Source: Porphyromonas gulae DSM 15663 (GTDB lineage Bacteria; Bacteroidota; Bacteroidia; Bacteroidales; Porphyromonadaceae). Taken from it: a stretch of 64,000 bases of DNA. The stretch covers positions 62,001-126,000 of the forward strand of contig NZ_KB899147.1 in assembly GCF_000378065.1 (NCBI RefSeq), written 5' to 3'. Below are positions 35,942 to 44,173 of this stretch, piece by piece. The first letter of the stretch is position 1. Every line of letters begins with the position of its first letter. The position numbers were made by a program, and so were the translations under genes. A model generated the notes under the pieces. That model had not been told where the DNA came from and did no database searches. It saw only the letters and a program-made list of their open reading frames with translations.

Positions 35942-36356
35942 ATGAAAAAGATAAGCAAGTACAGAGTTCCTCTCGTTATCGACCATTACCACTCTGTCTT
36001 TCCTTTTGAGTGAATACCGGGCTACAGCCCCAAAAACATCACAACAAAGCCTGGCGAAAGAGGGAGGTAACCTTGAAGAAATTGTCCCACAAGGTTGGAA
36101 AGTCAGCCATGCCACCGGAGACCTGAGCAAAGATCGACTCCCTGACATCGCCTTGGTCGCACAGCCACAGGACAAAAGTAAAATCAAACTTAGAAATGAC
36201 GGGAGAGAGCACTTCTGTAAGCATCAATTACTCTACTTCGAAGATGTGTACTATCTATTGAAGCCGAAAATGAGAAAAGAAAAGTGCGAGGCAGAGCAAA
36301 TGCTCCGATTTCTGATTCGATCTACAAAAGTAGGGGAGGGCGTGCAATTTTTTTAA
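35942..36356 (+). pseudogene. Remnant of a secreted protein gene
   Basis: An ATG at 35942 (MKKISKYRVPLVI) reads into a stop at 36011, while the next frame supplies a hydrophobic stretch (LSLSTITTLSFLLS) followed by a conserved-looking segment (QQSLAKEGGNLEEIVPQGWK, GDLSKDRLPDIALVAQPQDK) that recalls the start of Bacteroidota secreted proteins with a DLNKDGxxD repeat. After KIKLRNDG the similarity is lost and the frame ends at 36356. This looks like a signal-peptide frameshift plus a 3' truncation. The intact family is larger, by my recollection. A terminator still follows. Confidence 0.5.
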
Positions 36357-36372
36357 CGCCTCCCCATTTTTT
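36333..36372 (+). terminator. Terminator before parE
   Basis: Stem ggggagggcg against cgcctcccc (one bulged G) around an AT-rich loop, followed by attttttatt. It ends transcription coming from the decayed gene upstream. Confidence 0.65.
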
Positions 36373-36402
36373 ATTGTACTTTTAGGCCTCATTTAGAACG
36401 CT

Positions 36403-38337
36403 ATGGAGCAAGAAAAACAGTTGCAGACAGAGTATATCGAGAGCGACATCAAGACGCTGGAATGGGACGAACATATTCGCCGTCGTCCGGGAATGTATAT
36501 CGGTAAGCTGGGTGATGGCACTCATGCCGATGACGGTATCTATGTGCTGCTGAAAGAGGTGCTGGACAACTCTGTGGACGAGTTTGTCATGGGTGCCGGC
36601 AAGAGCATCGATATTACGATCGAGAATGGCACCGTTACCGTTCGTGACTACGGGCGCGGTATCCCCCTCGGCAAGCTGGTCGATGCCACTTGTAAGATGA
36701 ATACGGGGGGCAAAATCGATTCCAAAGCTTTCAAGAAGTCCGTCGGACTGAACGGTGTCGGTATCAAAGCTGTCAATGCTCTCTCCACCGAATTCGTCGT
36801 TACGGTATGGCGCGATGGACAAACCAAACGCGTACGATACAGCCGTGCCGAACTTTTGGAGGAGACCGATCCTGTCGCCTCTGATGAGCCTTCCGGTACG
36901 GAGGTGCGATTTACCCCTGACGATAGTCTCTTCCGCAACTATCGGTATCAGGAGGAGTTCGTCGTTTCGATGATCAAGAACTATACTTTCCTGAATACGG
37001 GATTGTCATTCTTCTACAACGGGAAGAAATTCCTCAGTCGCAAAGGTTTGGAAGACCTTTTGGCTGAGAATATGACGGGCGATGCACTGTATCCGATCAT
37101 TCACCTGAGCGATACGGATATTGAGATCGTCGTCACCCATACGCAGCAGTACGGCGATGAGTTCTACAGCTTTGTGAACGGTCAGAATACGACACAAGGG
37201 GGGACGCATCTGAGTGCTTTCCGTGAGGCCGTAGCCCGTACGATCAAAGAGTTCTACTCCAAGAATTTCGAATACAGCGACATTCGTAGCGGCATGGCCG
37301 CAGCTATCAGTATCAAAGTGGAAGAGCCTGTCTTCGAGAGTCAGACCAAGACCAAACTCGGTAGCCGTGACATGGGGCCGGATGGGCCTACCATACAAAA
37401 ATTCGTGGGCGACTTCCTGAAGAAAGAACTGGACGACTATCTGCATATCCATACCGAAACGGCGGAGGAGATGCTGCGCAAGATCCAGCAGAGCGAACGC
37501 GAGCGCAAAGCGATGAGCGGCATCACCAAATTGGCACGCGAACGAGCTAAGAAATCCAATCTGCACAACAAAAAACTGCGTGACTGCACCGTCCACCTCA
37601 ACGATCCCAAGGCGAAGGAACCGGAGCGTACCAGCATTTTCATCACCGAGGGTAATTCGGCCAGTGGCTCTATTACTACGTGTCGGGATGCCAACTATCA
37701 GGCCGTGTTCAGCCTGCGCGGTAAGCCGCTCAACTGTTTCGGTCTGACCAAAAAGGTGGTCTATGAGAACGAAGAGTTTAACCTCCTGCAAGCCGCTCTG
37801 AATATCGAGGATGGACTGGACGGCCTGCGCTACAATCGTGTGATCATTGCCACTGATGCCGATGACGATGGGATGCATATTCGCTTGCTGATCATCACTT
37901 TCTTCCTTCAGTTCTTCCCGGACCTTGTGCGTAAGGGGCATGTCTATGTCCTCGAAACACCACTCTTCCGCGTTTTCCTTCCGCCCGAATCCAAAAAACA
38001 AACCTTCGGAGCCGCTCCCAAACGCGGACGCAAGAAGCTGGAATCCGATATGCCTAAGCAGGTAACGGATATATACTGCTATAGTGAGGCCGAGAAGCAA
38101 GCCGCACTCAAACAGCTGGGCAAGAAAGCCGATGTCACGCGCTTCAAAGGATTGGGAGAAATCTCTCCGGAGCAATTCAAGGATTTGATCGACGAGGAGA
38201 ATATCCGTCTCGAGCCGGTCAGCCTCAAGCGCGAGGATAAGATCAAGGAGCTGCTCTCTTTCTATATGGGAAAGAATACGAGCGAGCGTCAGGAGTTTAT
38301 CATTGACAACTTAGTTGTGGATGAGGATGTGCTTTAA
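36403..38337 (+). CDS. parE: DNA topoisomerase IV subunit B
   Basis: 644 residues. ATPase subunit of topoisomerase IV, which decatenates chromosomes. The N-terminal GHKL ATPase has [27 protein letters not shown] (metal-binding Glu/Asn), [10 protein letters not shown] and [13 protein letters not shown]. The TOPRIM domain has [11 protein letters not shown] and [14 protein letters not shown], and the C-terminus has [13 protein letters not shown]. The length and the [10 protein letters not shown] stretch before the TOPRIM fit ParE better than GyrB. The partner parA/parC gene is not in the window. coaD follows after about 30 bases. Confidence 0.93.
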   Translation: MEQEKQLQTEYIESDIKTLEWDEHIRRRPGMYIGKLGDGTHADDGIYVLLKEVLDNSVDEFVMGAGKSIDITIENGTVTVRDYGRGIPLGKLVDATCKMNTGGKIDSKAFKKSVGLNGVGIKAVNALSTEFVVTVWRDGQTKRVRYSRAELLEETDPVASDEPSGTEVRFTPDDSLFRNYRYQEEFVVSMIKNYTFLNTGLSFFYNGKKFLSRKGLEDLLAENMTGDALYPIIHLSDTDIEIVVTHTQQYGDEFYSFVNGQNTTQGGTHLSAFREAVARTIKEFYSKNFEYSDIRSGMAAAISIKVEEPVFESQTKTKLGSRDMGPDGPTIQKFVGDFLKKELDDYLHIHTETAEEMLRKIQQSERERKAMSGITKLARERAKKSNLHNKKLRDCTVHLNDPKAKEPERTSIFITEGNSASGSITTCRDANYQAVFSLRGKPLNCFGLTKKVVYENEEFNLLQAALNIEDGLDGLRYNRVIIATDADDDGMHIRLLIITFFLQFFPDLVRKGHVYVLETPLFRVFLPPESKKQTFGAAPKRGRKKLESDMPKQVTDIYCYSEAEKQAALKQLGKKADVTRFKGLGEISPEQFKDLIDEENIRLEPVSLKREDKIKELLSFYMGKNTSERQEFIIDNLVVDEDVL

Positions 38338-38367
38338 GCGATCCTCCCAATTTTTCAAGAATCAAAT

Positions 38368-38829
38368 ATGAAAAAGAATATCGCCCTCTTTGCCGGTTCG
38401 TTCGATCCTTTCACGCGCGGGCATGCCGACATCGTCGAACGCTCGCTGGCCATATTCGATGAGGTGATCATTGCTATCGGTATCAATGAACAAAAGCGTA
38501 CGCTTTTCTCCGCAGAGCGGCGACAAGAGCAGATAGCTCGCTACTATGCTTCCCGTCCTGCTATCGGGGTGATTACTTATAGTGGGCTTACGGTCGATCT
38601 CGTGCGCCAAACCGGAGCCACAGCTTTGGTACGAGGTATTCGTTCTGGATCTGATTTTGAGTACGAGCGCACTTTGGCCGACCTGAATCGTCACCTTTCA
38701 GGAGTGGATACCGTTCTGCTTTGTACCGACACGCGTCTCTCTTTCATCAGCTCAAGTGCCGTACGCGAGTTGATCTCCTTTGGACGAGACGTCTCGGATT
38801 TCCTGCCGGAGGGATTTGTCCTCGATTGA
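38368..38829 (+). CDS. coaD: Phosphopantetheine adenylyltransferase
   Basis: 153 residues, typical length. It catalyses the penultimate step of coenzyme A synthesis (4'-phosphopantetheine plus ATP to dephospho-CoA). The nucleotidyltransferase motif is AGSFDPFTRGHADIVERS (T/H-x-G-H), followed by LVRGIRSGSDFEYERTLADL and the ISSSAVRELISFG signature. It is probably cotranscribed with parE and ended by the terminator at 38842-38879. Confidence 0.97.
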   Translation: MKKNIALFAGSFDPFTRGHADIVERSLAIFDEVIIAIGINEQKRTLFSAERRQEQIARYYASRPAIGVITYSGLTVDLVRQTGATALVRGIRSGSDFEYERTLADLNRHLSGVDTVLLCTDTRLSFISSSAVRELISFGRDVSDFLPEGFVLD

Positions 38830-38841
38830 GAAAATCAAAAC

Positions 38842-38879
38842 AAAAAGCCTTGCAGAAGTCTTTACTGCAAGGCTTTTTT
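38842..38879 (+). terminator. Terminator of coaD
   Basis: A 14-bp perfect stem aaaaagccttgcag (38842-38855) and ctgcaaggcttttt (38865-38878) with a 9-base loop and a run of T, 13 bases after the stop codon. Confidence 0.9.
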
Positions 38880-38962
38880 TGTGCCTCAAATTCAGCTCAC
38901 GATACTTTGCCGGCTTTTCAATGAAGGGGCAAAAGAGAGATTCTGAATGTGATAAGCTGTTC

Positions 38963-39296
38963 AAAAAACATGCGCCAAAAAAGTTTTCAACAACAAAGAT
39001 GAGTTTGGAATGATTCCGAATAAGCATCTGCGGAGAAAAGAAAAACGAGGCAAAAGCCACGAGGAAATGAACTTTCACGGACTGAAATACGAATTAAAAC
39101 AAGTCGGACAACAACCTGTATATAAATCGGTTTCAATTTGTATATAAATCGTTTCCGTTTTATATATAAATCGTTTTCAATAAATATATAGATCGTAATT
39201 GATTTGTATATAAATCGCAGGCTCGAAAAATGCTTTTTCCGAAGCTGATATAAAAGAAGCACCCGCCGAGTTCTACGGAGAACTCCGACGGGTGCA
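38963..39296 (+). repeat. Minisatellite-bearing repeat element, copy B
   Basis: About 334 bp, homologous in opposite orientation to copy A (11783-12142). It opens with aaaagttttcaacaa and gatgagtttggaatgattcc, then a unique stretch, then five exact 22-bp units (39115, 39137, 39159, 39181 and 39203) built on tttgtatataaatcgtt. It closes with ctcgaaaaatgctttttcc and a hairpin gcacccgccgagttc / gaactccgacgggtgc at 39260-39296. No coding frame. The sequences between the shared blocks have diverged. Confidence 0.75.
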
Positions 39297-39818
39297 GTCC
39301 GGATATGTATGTGGTGGGGCCTATGCCAAGATGCTATCTTTTTGCATGTGATTCGATGTAGCTGCACGATTCCGCTCTGCGATCTCGGATCGGATCGAGG
39401 GCTGTCGCTGTACTGAGGCATCCGAGTAGGAGCCTATTCGGGCTTGATGTCAGGTGATGGGGCATAGACGGTAGTTTGTCGATGTGTAGCATATTGTATA
39501 ATAGTCTCTTTTTCAATTTATTGCTCGTTTCCAATACAGGGGAAATTCACGGTTCGGAGCAATGCTTTTCGGAGGACAAAATTAGCCAAATCTTTTTTCT
39601 CCTACCAACGACTGTTGTTGCTTGTACTTGAAAAACGGAATGTGCAGAGCAATAGTATCCTAAGCGTTTTGTTAATCAATTGATAAACAATATTTTAAGA
39701 GTAGAATCTCCGACACGCAGAATCTCCTTGCAAAGAGTTTAGTATCAGAGAATTAGGATGTGTTTCGAAAAAACGTTTAGGACAACATTGTGTGCAGATG
39801 CAAAAATTCTGCAAAAAA
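39297..39818. other. Intergenic region after copy B
   Basis: About 520 AT-rich bases with no supported gene; small minus-strand frames at 39334 and 39695 show no recognisable content. The right end leads into the promoter of the outer-membrane protein gene. Confidence 0.4.
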
Positions 39819-39848
39819 TTGGCAAAAAAGAAAAAGTATCTACCTTTG
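39819..39848 (+). promoter_or_regulatory. Promoter of outer-membrane protein gene
   Basis: TTGG at 39819-39822 and TACCTTTG at 39841-39848, spaced by 18 bases, match the Bacteroidota -33/-7 pattern. The ATG at 39943 is about 95 bases downstream. Confidence 0.6.
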
Positions 39849-39942
39849 TCAAAACCATTAATACTTGATGGAATATCTGTTGCTGCCAATAGTAGCATTC
39901 TTTGGAACACCAGCATTTCTAACTAAATATAAGCAAACTATA

Positions 39943-40611
39943 ATGAAACATTTGTTTAAGTCGCTATTAGTACTTCTTTGTGCTCTTTCTTTTTCCGGTA
40001 CCTATACCTTTGCACAAGAAAATAATACAGAGAAATCACGATTTGATTTTTCTGTTAGGCTGGGACAGGGATATATTGCAGGTTCAACTACCAACCTGAT
40101 GTATGGGTATACATCTGCTAACGATAGGCTTTTGTCAGGTGCAATTTATCTGGGCTTGACACCAAGTAAGAAAGAGAATGCAACCGGCGTAGCATTTCGT
40201 TTCTTATCTCCCTCTCCGGGTTATTATGTTAATGTGTCCGGCAAAGAAAATACCTTGAATTATGCATTTTACGTTGTCGGAGCATATAATAGAATAGCCA
40301 TTCCTATACGCCCTATCAAAAATTTTAATTTCATCTTCTCTACAGAAGTCGGAATGGCATGGATGAGTCGTCATGAGCAAATTTACAATTCTACTTCGCA
40401 GACTTGGGATAAGCAGCGCAAGACGAGGTCGGGACTGGAGTTTGGTCTCGGGATGCATCTGCAATACCACATTAATAAGGCCGTTTACTTTATGGCAGGA
40501 ACCGATCTTACGTCTTGCATGTTCGGAAAAAGGATCAATGACTACCAGCAAAAGGATCGAACCTTCATTAAACTTATCGACAACAATATTGGCATAGGAT
40601 TAAACCTCTAA
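39943..40611 (+). CDS. Outer-membrane beta-barrel protein
   Basis: 222 residues from ATG 39943, which gives a clean signal peptide (KSLLVLLCALSFSGTYTFAQ, cut before ENNTE). The open frame begins at 39865, but that part lacks protein character. The mature part is an eight-stranded-barrel type pattern (FDFSVRLGQGYIAGSTTNLM, GAIYLGLTPSKKENATGVAF, YAFYVVGAYNRIAIPIRPIK, GLEFGLGMHLQYHINKAVYF) ending LIDNNIGIGLNL. Its AT content is higher than that of its neighbours, which fits an accessory gene. No named family recognised. Confidence 0.7.
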   Translation: MKHLFKSLLVLLCALSFSGTYTFAQENNTEKSRFDFSVRLGQGYIAGSTTNLMYGYTSANDRLLSGAIYLGLTPSKKENATGVAFRFLSPSPGYYVNVSGKENTLNYAFYVVGAYNRIAIPIRPIKNFNFIFSTEVGMAWMSRHEQIYNSTSQTWDKQRKTRSGLEFGLGMHLQYHINKAVYFMAGTDLTSCMFGKRINDYQQKDRTFIKLIDNNIGIGLNL

Positions 40612-40638
40612 GTCCTTCATGGAAATTTCGAAATGTTA

Positions 40639-40677
40639 AAAGGGTGTATGGATGATCTCTATGCACCCTTCGTTTTT
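40639..40677 (+). terminator. Terminator of outer-membrane protein gene
   Basis: Imperfect stem aagggtgtatgg (40639-40650) against ctatgcaccctt (40659-40670), followed by cgttttt, 28 bases after the stop. Confidence 0.7.
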
Positions 40678-40733
40678 GATACCGATAGCGGTCGAAACTC
40701 GATTGTCAGTCGAGCGATCGAGCCACTGAACGG

Positions 40734-40817
40734 CTAATGTGCTTCGAGCCAATTAGCTCCCACGCCTATATCGGCAATTAGCGGCACACGAAGCTCGGGC
40801 ATCACGCCTTCCACGGC
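40734..40817 (-). pseudogene. 3'-terminal fragment of a DNA polymerase I gene
   Basis: On the minus strand these 28 codons read AVEGVMPELRVPLIADIGVG then ANWLEAH and a TAG stop (40734-40736). This is the conserved C-terminus of bacterial DNA polymerase I (RVPL-x-AD-x-G-x-G-x-NWLEAH). Upstream codons are open but no longer resemble PolA, so only the tail of the gene is present. It must be a duplicated or rearranged fragment; the complete polA should be elsewhere. Confidence 0.75.
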
Positions 40818-41002
40818 AACGAAGATGCATACGAGAAGCATTTCGATGCGTTGGAAGAGGCAAATAGCTTGCCAATTCGAGGATATGAAAAGTCGTTCGT
40901 AGAGCTTAAAATGATGCCGATATCCTTCACTACATAATCTGTTTGCATTTATTTGTGGAATGTGCAGAGCGACACGATGTCCGAAATTTGCTGAAAATAA
41001 TG
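40818..41002. other. Non-genic stretch before rplM
   Basis: A plus-strand frame here (GNEDAYEKHFDALEEANSLP, then IRGYEKSFVELKMM, stop about 40940) looks protein-like but has no start; it may be the tail of another broken gene. No other feature seen. Confidence 0.3.
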
Positions 41003-41010
41003 TACCTTTG
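41003..41010 (+). promoter_or_regulatory. Possible -7 box of rplM-rpsI
   Basis: TACCTTTG, a match to TAnnTTTG, 162 bases before rplM. The nearest TTTG is only 12 bases upstream, so the -33 element is uncertain. A long leader would leave room for ribosomal-protein control. Confidence 0.4.
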
Positions 41011-41171
41011 CCACGCTGATTATTATCAAATAGTGCCGAACGGTTTGATTTTCAGTGCGTTTTTGTCCGAGAGGAGCAGCCCAGTGTCCGTGCGTAAAGC
41101 TCCTGATGCACCGGCCGAATCGACAGAAAAGATGATCGTTCACCAAATTACTAACAACAAAAAAACAAGCA

Positions 41172-41627
41172 GTGGATACTTTAAGCTTCAAGACCATTTC
41201 TGCGAACAAAGCAACTGTTACGAAGGAATGGGTCATTGTAGATGCTGAAGGACAGACACTTGGCCGTATGTGTGCCAAGGTGGCAAAGCTCCTGCGCGGC
41301 AAATACAAGCCCAACTTCACCCCGCATGTTGATTGTGGCGATAACGTGATCGTTATCAACGCAGACAAGATCGTTCTCTCCGGTAATAAGTGGGACGGTC
41401 GTATTTATCTCCGCCATACGGGCTATCCCGGCGGACAACGTCAGTTCACACCTCGTGACTTGATGAACAAAGGCCCCGAATACCTCTTCCGCAAGGTGGT
41501 AAAGGGTATGCTCCCCAAGAATCGCTTGGGTGCCAAGATCATTGGCAATCTGTATGTATATGCCGGCACAGAGCACAAGCATGAGGCTCAGCAACCCCGG
41601 CAATTGGACATTAATTCACTCAAATAA
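41172..41627 (+). CDS. rplM: 50S ribosomal protein L13
   Basis: 151 residues. The GTG at 41172 is taken as the start because it gives MDTLSFKTISANKATVTKEW, the conserved Bacteroidota N-terminus. Signature segments: GRMCAKVAKLLRGKYKPNFT, HVDCGDNVIVINADKIVLSG, and RMLPKNRLGA-like KGMLPKNRLGAKIIGNLYVY. rpsI follows after 9 bases, the usual rplM-rpsI pair. Confidence 0.96.
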   Translation: MDTLSFKTISANKATVTKEWVIVDAEGQTLGRMCAKVAKLLRGKYKPNFTPHVDCGDNVIVINADKIVLSGNKWDGRIYLRHTGYPGGQRQFTPRDLMNKGPEYLFRKVVKGMLPKNRLGAKIIGNLYVYAGTEHKHEAQQPRQLDINSLK

Positions 41628-41636
41628 TCGACAGCT

Positions 41637-42023
41637 ATGGACTATATCAATGCAATAGGCCGGCGTAAGGCTGCTGTAGCTCGTGTTTATCTGAGCGAAG
41701 GCTCCGGCAAGATCGTGATCAACAAGCGCGAAATCGAACAGTATTTCCCGTCTTCAATCTTGCAGTATATCGTTAAGCAGCCGCTTCTCAAGCTCGATGT
41801 TGCTGCGAAATACGATATCAAGATCAATCTGCGTGGAGGTGGTTTCAAAGGTCAGAGTGAGGCTGCTCGCTTGGCTATCGCCCGTGCACTGGTCAAGATC
41901 AATCCGGACGACAAACCCGCTTTGCGTTCAGAAGGCTTCATCACTCGCGATCCTCGCGTGGTAGAACGTAAGAAACCGGGACGTCCCAAAGCTCGCAAGA
42001 GATTCCAATTCAGTAAGCGTTAA
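41637..42023 (+). CDS. rpsI: 30S ribosomal protein S9
   Basis: 128 residues, normal length. It starts YINAIGRRKAAVARVYLSEG and ends RKKPGRPKARKRFQFSKR, the basic tail that reaches the P-site tRNA. Directly after rplM. Confidence 0.98.
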   Translation: MDYINAIGRRKAAVARVYLSEGSGKIVINKREIEQYFPSSILQYIVKQPLLKLDVAAKYDIKINLRGGGFKGQSEAARLAIARALVKINPDDKPALRSEGFITRDPRVVERKKPGRPKARKRFQFSKR

Positions 42024-42157
42024 TGTCCTTAGAGGATATTTCTCGCGTTTAGTATCTAAATCCATCGGATTGCATTCGGGAGTAATTCATTTCTTTTCGA
42101 GTCTGCTCTACCGGTTTGGATTGCAAACAGTAATCATTACAAAGAACGTAAACGAAA

Positions 42158-43003
42158 ATGTCAAGAATTTCTTTTGATCAATTATTGGAAGCCGGTGCTC
42201 ACTTCGGACACCTCAAGAGAAAGTGGAATCCGGCTATGGCTCCGTATATCTTTATGGAGCGCAACGATATTCATATTATCGACCTGCACAAAACAGTTGC
42301 TAAAGTAGACGAAGCAGCCGAAGTTATTAAGGGTATGGCCAAAAATGGCAAGAAGATCCTCTTCGTTGCCACGAAGAAGCAGGCCAAAGAACCTATCGCC
42401 GAATTGGCCAAATCAGTGGGAATGCCCTACGTGGTAGAACGCTGGCCGGGCGGTATGCTCACCAACTTCCCCACCATCCGTAAGGCGGTTAAGAAGATGA
42501 CCCAGATTGACAAAATGACGGCTGACGGCACATTTGATAATCTTTCCAAGCGCGAAAAGCTGCAAATCACTCGCCAACGTGCCAAATTGGAGAAGACGCT
42601 CGGTTCTATCGCCGATATGAACCGTCTGCCTTCTGCCCTGTTCGTGGTGGACGTGATGAAAGAGCACATCGCCGTACGCGAAGCCAACCGTCTCGGCATC
42701 CCCGTATTCGCTATGGTGGATACCAACAGCGATCCTTCGCTTATCGACTATGTGATCCCCTCTAACGATGATGCCCTGAAGGCTATCGAACTGATCGTGG
42801 GCACGATGTGCCAGGCTATCAACGAAGGTCTGATGGAGCGCAAGGCCGAAAAGCCCGAAGAGGAGGAGACGGAAGAAGCGGCTCCCCGTCGCGAACGTCG
42901 CGCTCGCTCAGGAGCTCGTCGCTCTCGTCAGAATCAGGACGAAGCAACTGCAGAAGCTGCCGCAGAGGTAGCAGAAGCTCCCGAAGCCGAAGAGGCAGAA
43001 TAA
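42158..43003 (+). CDS. rpsB: 30S ribosomal protein S2
   Basis: 281 residues. The core has FDQLLEAGAHFGHLKRKWNP, FVATKKQAKEPIAELAKSVG, RWPGGMLTNFPTIRKAVKKM and FAMVDTNSDPSLIDYVIPSN. The last 50 residues are a low-complexity extension of Glu, Ala and Arg (EEEETEEAAPRRERRARSGA...), longer than in Escherichia coli and absent from the conserved fold. tsf lies 140 bases downstream beyond an inverted repeat. Confidence 0.97.
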   Translation: MSRISFDQLLEAGAHFGHLKRKWNPAMAPYIFMERNDIHIIDLHKTVAKVDEAAEVIKGMAKNGKKILFVATKKQAKEPIAELAKSVGMPYVVERWPGGMLTNFPTIRKAVKKMTQIDKMTADGTFDNLSKREKLQITRQRAKLEKTLGSIADMNRLPSALFVVDVMKEHIAVREANRLGIPVFAMVDTNSDPSLIDYVIPSNDDALKAIELIVGTMCQAINEGLMERKAEKPEEEETEEAAPRRERRARSGARRSRQNQDEATAEAAAEVAEAPEAEEAE

Positions 43004-43017
43004 ACAGCACACATGGA

Positions 43018-43104
43018 ATTATGAGCTATGGGTTATAATCCATGAGTGGCCTCAGCATGCAGGTTCCAAACTCAGGGGTTATGATTCATGGCTCATAACT
43101 TTTT
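43018..43104 (+). terminator. Inverted repeat with T-run between rpsB and tsf
   Basis: An imperfect inverted repeat: attatgagctatgggttata near 43018 and tatgattcatggctcataac near 43080, about 18 of 23 positions pairing, around a 35-base loop and followed by tttttt. It could attenuate transcription between rpsB and tsf. Confidence 0.45.
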
Positions 43105-43143
43105 TACAGAATACCAATAACCCATTCATTATAGAACAAACCA

Positions 43144-43968
43144 ATGGCTGTAACAATTCAAGACATTGCCAAACTGCGTAAGATGAGCGGTGCCGGCATG
43201 ATGGACTGTAAGAATGCGCTCGAAGAGTCCAACAACGACTTCGAGAAAGCAATGGAAATCATTCGCAAGAAGGGACAAGCAGTAGCTGCCAAGCGTTCGG
43301 ACAGAGAAGCGGCAGAAGGCTGCGTACTCTCAGCCGACAAAGACGGATTTGCTGCTATCGTAGCACTCAAGTGCGAGACTGATTTCGTGGCAAAGAATGC
43401 CGAATTCATCGAGCTTACACAAAATATCCTCAATACCGCTATGGACAAGAAGCCGGCCAACAAAGAAGAGCTGCTCGCCCTTCCTTTGGCAGACGGACGT
43501 GCCATAGCCGACCACATCACCGATCGTATCGGTGTGACGGGTGAGAAGATGGAACTGGGCGCTTATGAATACATCAGTGGTGCCTCCAGCATTTCTTATA
43601 TCCACCCCGGTAACAAGCTGGCTACCGTGGCTGCGTTCAACGAAGCTATCGAACACCAGATGGCCCGTGACATAGCTATGCAGATTGCAGCTATGAACCC
43701 CGTGGCAGTACTGCCCGAGCAGGTTGATCAGCACATCATCGATCAGGAATTGCAGATCGCTCGCGAAAAGGCTCTCGAAGCCGGCAAACCGGAGAATCTG
43801 CTGGATCGTATCGCTCAAGGTGCTTTGCAGAAGTACTACAAGGAAAACACGCTCTTGCAGCAGGAGTTCGTGAAGGACAGCAAGCTTACTATCGAACAAT
43901 ACCTCCATACCGGTAGCAAGACGCTGACTGTAGTAGGCTTCAAGCGTTTCACGCTCAACGCCGACTAA
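43144..43968 (+). CDS. tsf: Elongation factor Ts
   Basis: 274 residues. It exchanges GDP for GTP on EF-Tu. N-terminal UBA-like domain IAKLRKMSGAGMMDCKNALE and the EF-Tu-contacting core VALKCETDFVAKNAEF (the TDFV motif). The later part has YIHPGNKLATVAAFNE and MQIAAMNPVAVLPEQVDQHI. It pairs with rpsB as in most bacteria. Confidence 0.97.
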   Translation: MAVTIQDIAKLRKMSGAGMMDCKNALEESNNDFEKAMEIIRKKGQAVAAKRSDREAAEGCVLSADKDGFAAIVALKCETDFVAKNAEFIELTQNILNTAMDKKPANKEELLALPLADGRAIADHITDRIGVTGEKMELGAYEYISGASSISYIHPGNKLATVAAFNEAIEHQMARDIAMQIAAMNPVAVLPEQVDQHIIDQELQIAREKALEAGKPENLLDRIAQGALQKYYKENTLLQQEFVKDSKLTIEQYLHTGSKTLTVVGFKRFTLNAD

Positions 43969-44120
43969 TTAAATAGCTACTTAGCAGTAGCTTTCGTCAT
44001 CCCCGACGGCTATGCTCATTTCACAGAGCATAGCCGTTTTTATTTGTCCGAATCGCTCGGGATACGGAAGCGGTTTTCTCGAAATTCAGGGTCTTGAAAA
44101 TCTATACAATGATCTCCTAT

Positions 44121-44128
44121 TATCTTTG
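44121..44128 (+). promoter_or_regulatory. -7 box of uvrB
   Basis: TATCTTTG, 46 bases before the uvrB ATG at 44174, with TTG at 44094-44096 upstream. It lies inside the longer open frame from 44012 and so supports the later start. Confidence 0.5.
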
Positions 44129-44173
44129 TCCGAGGAAAGTTATAAGCTCGACGACAATCAGAAAAGACAAGCA

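Noticed and set aside
37006-38175. 389-codon minus-strand frame opposite parE
   Set aside because: ParE motifs on the plus strand are complete; the reverse frame is a shadow.
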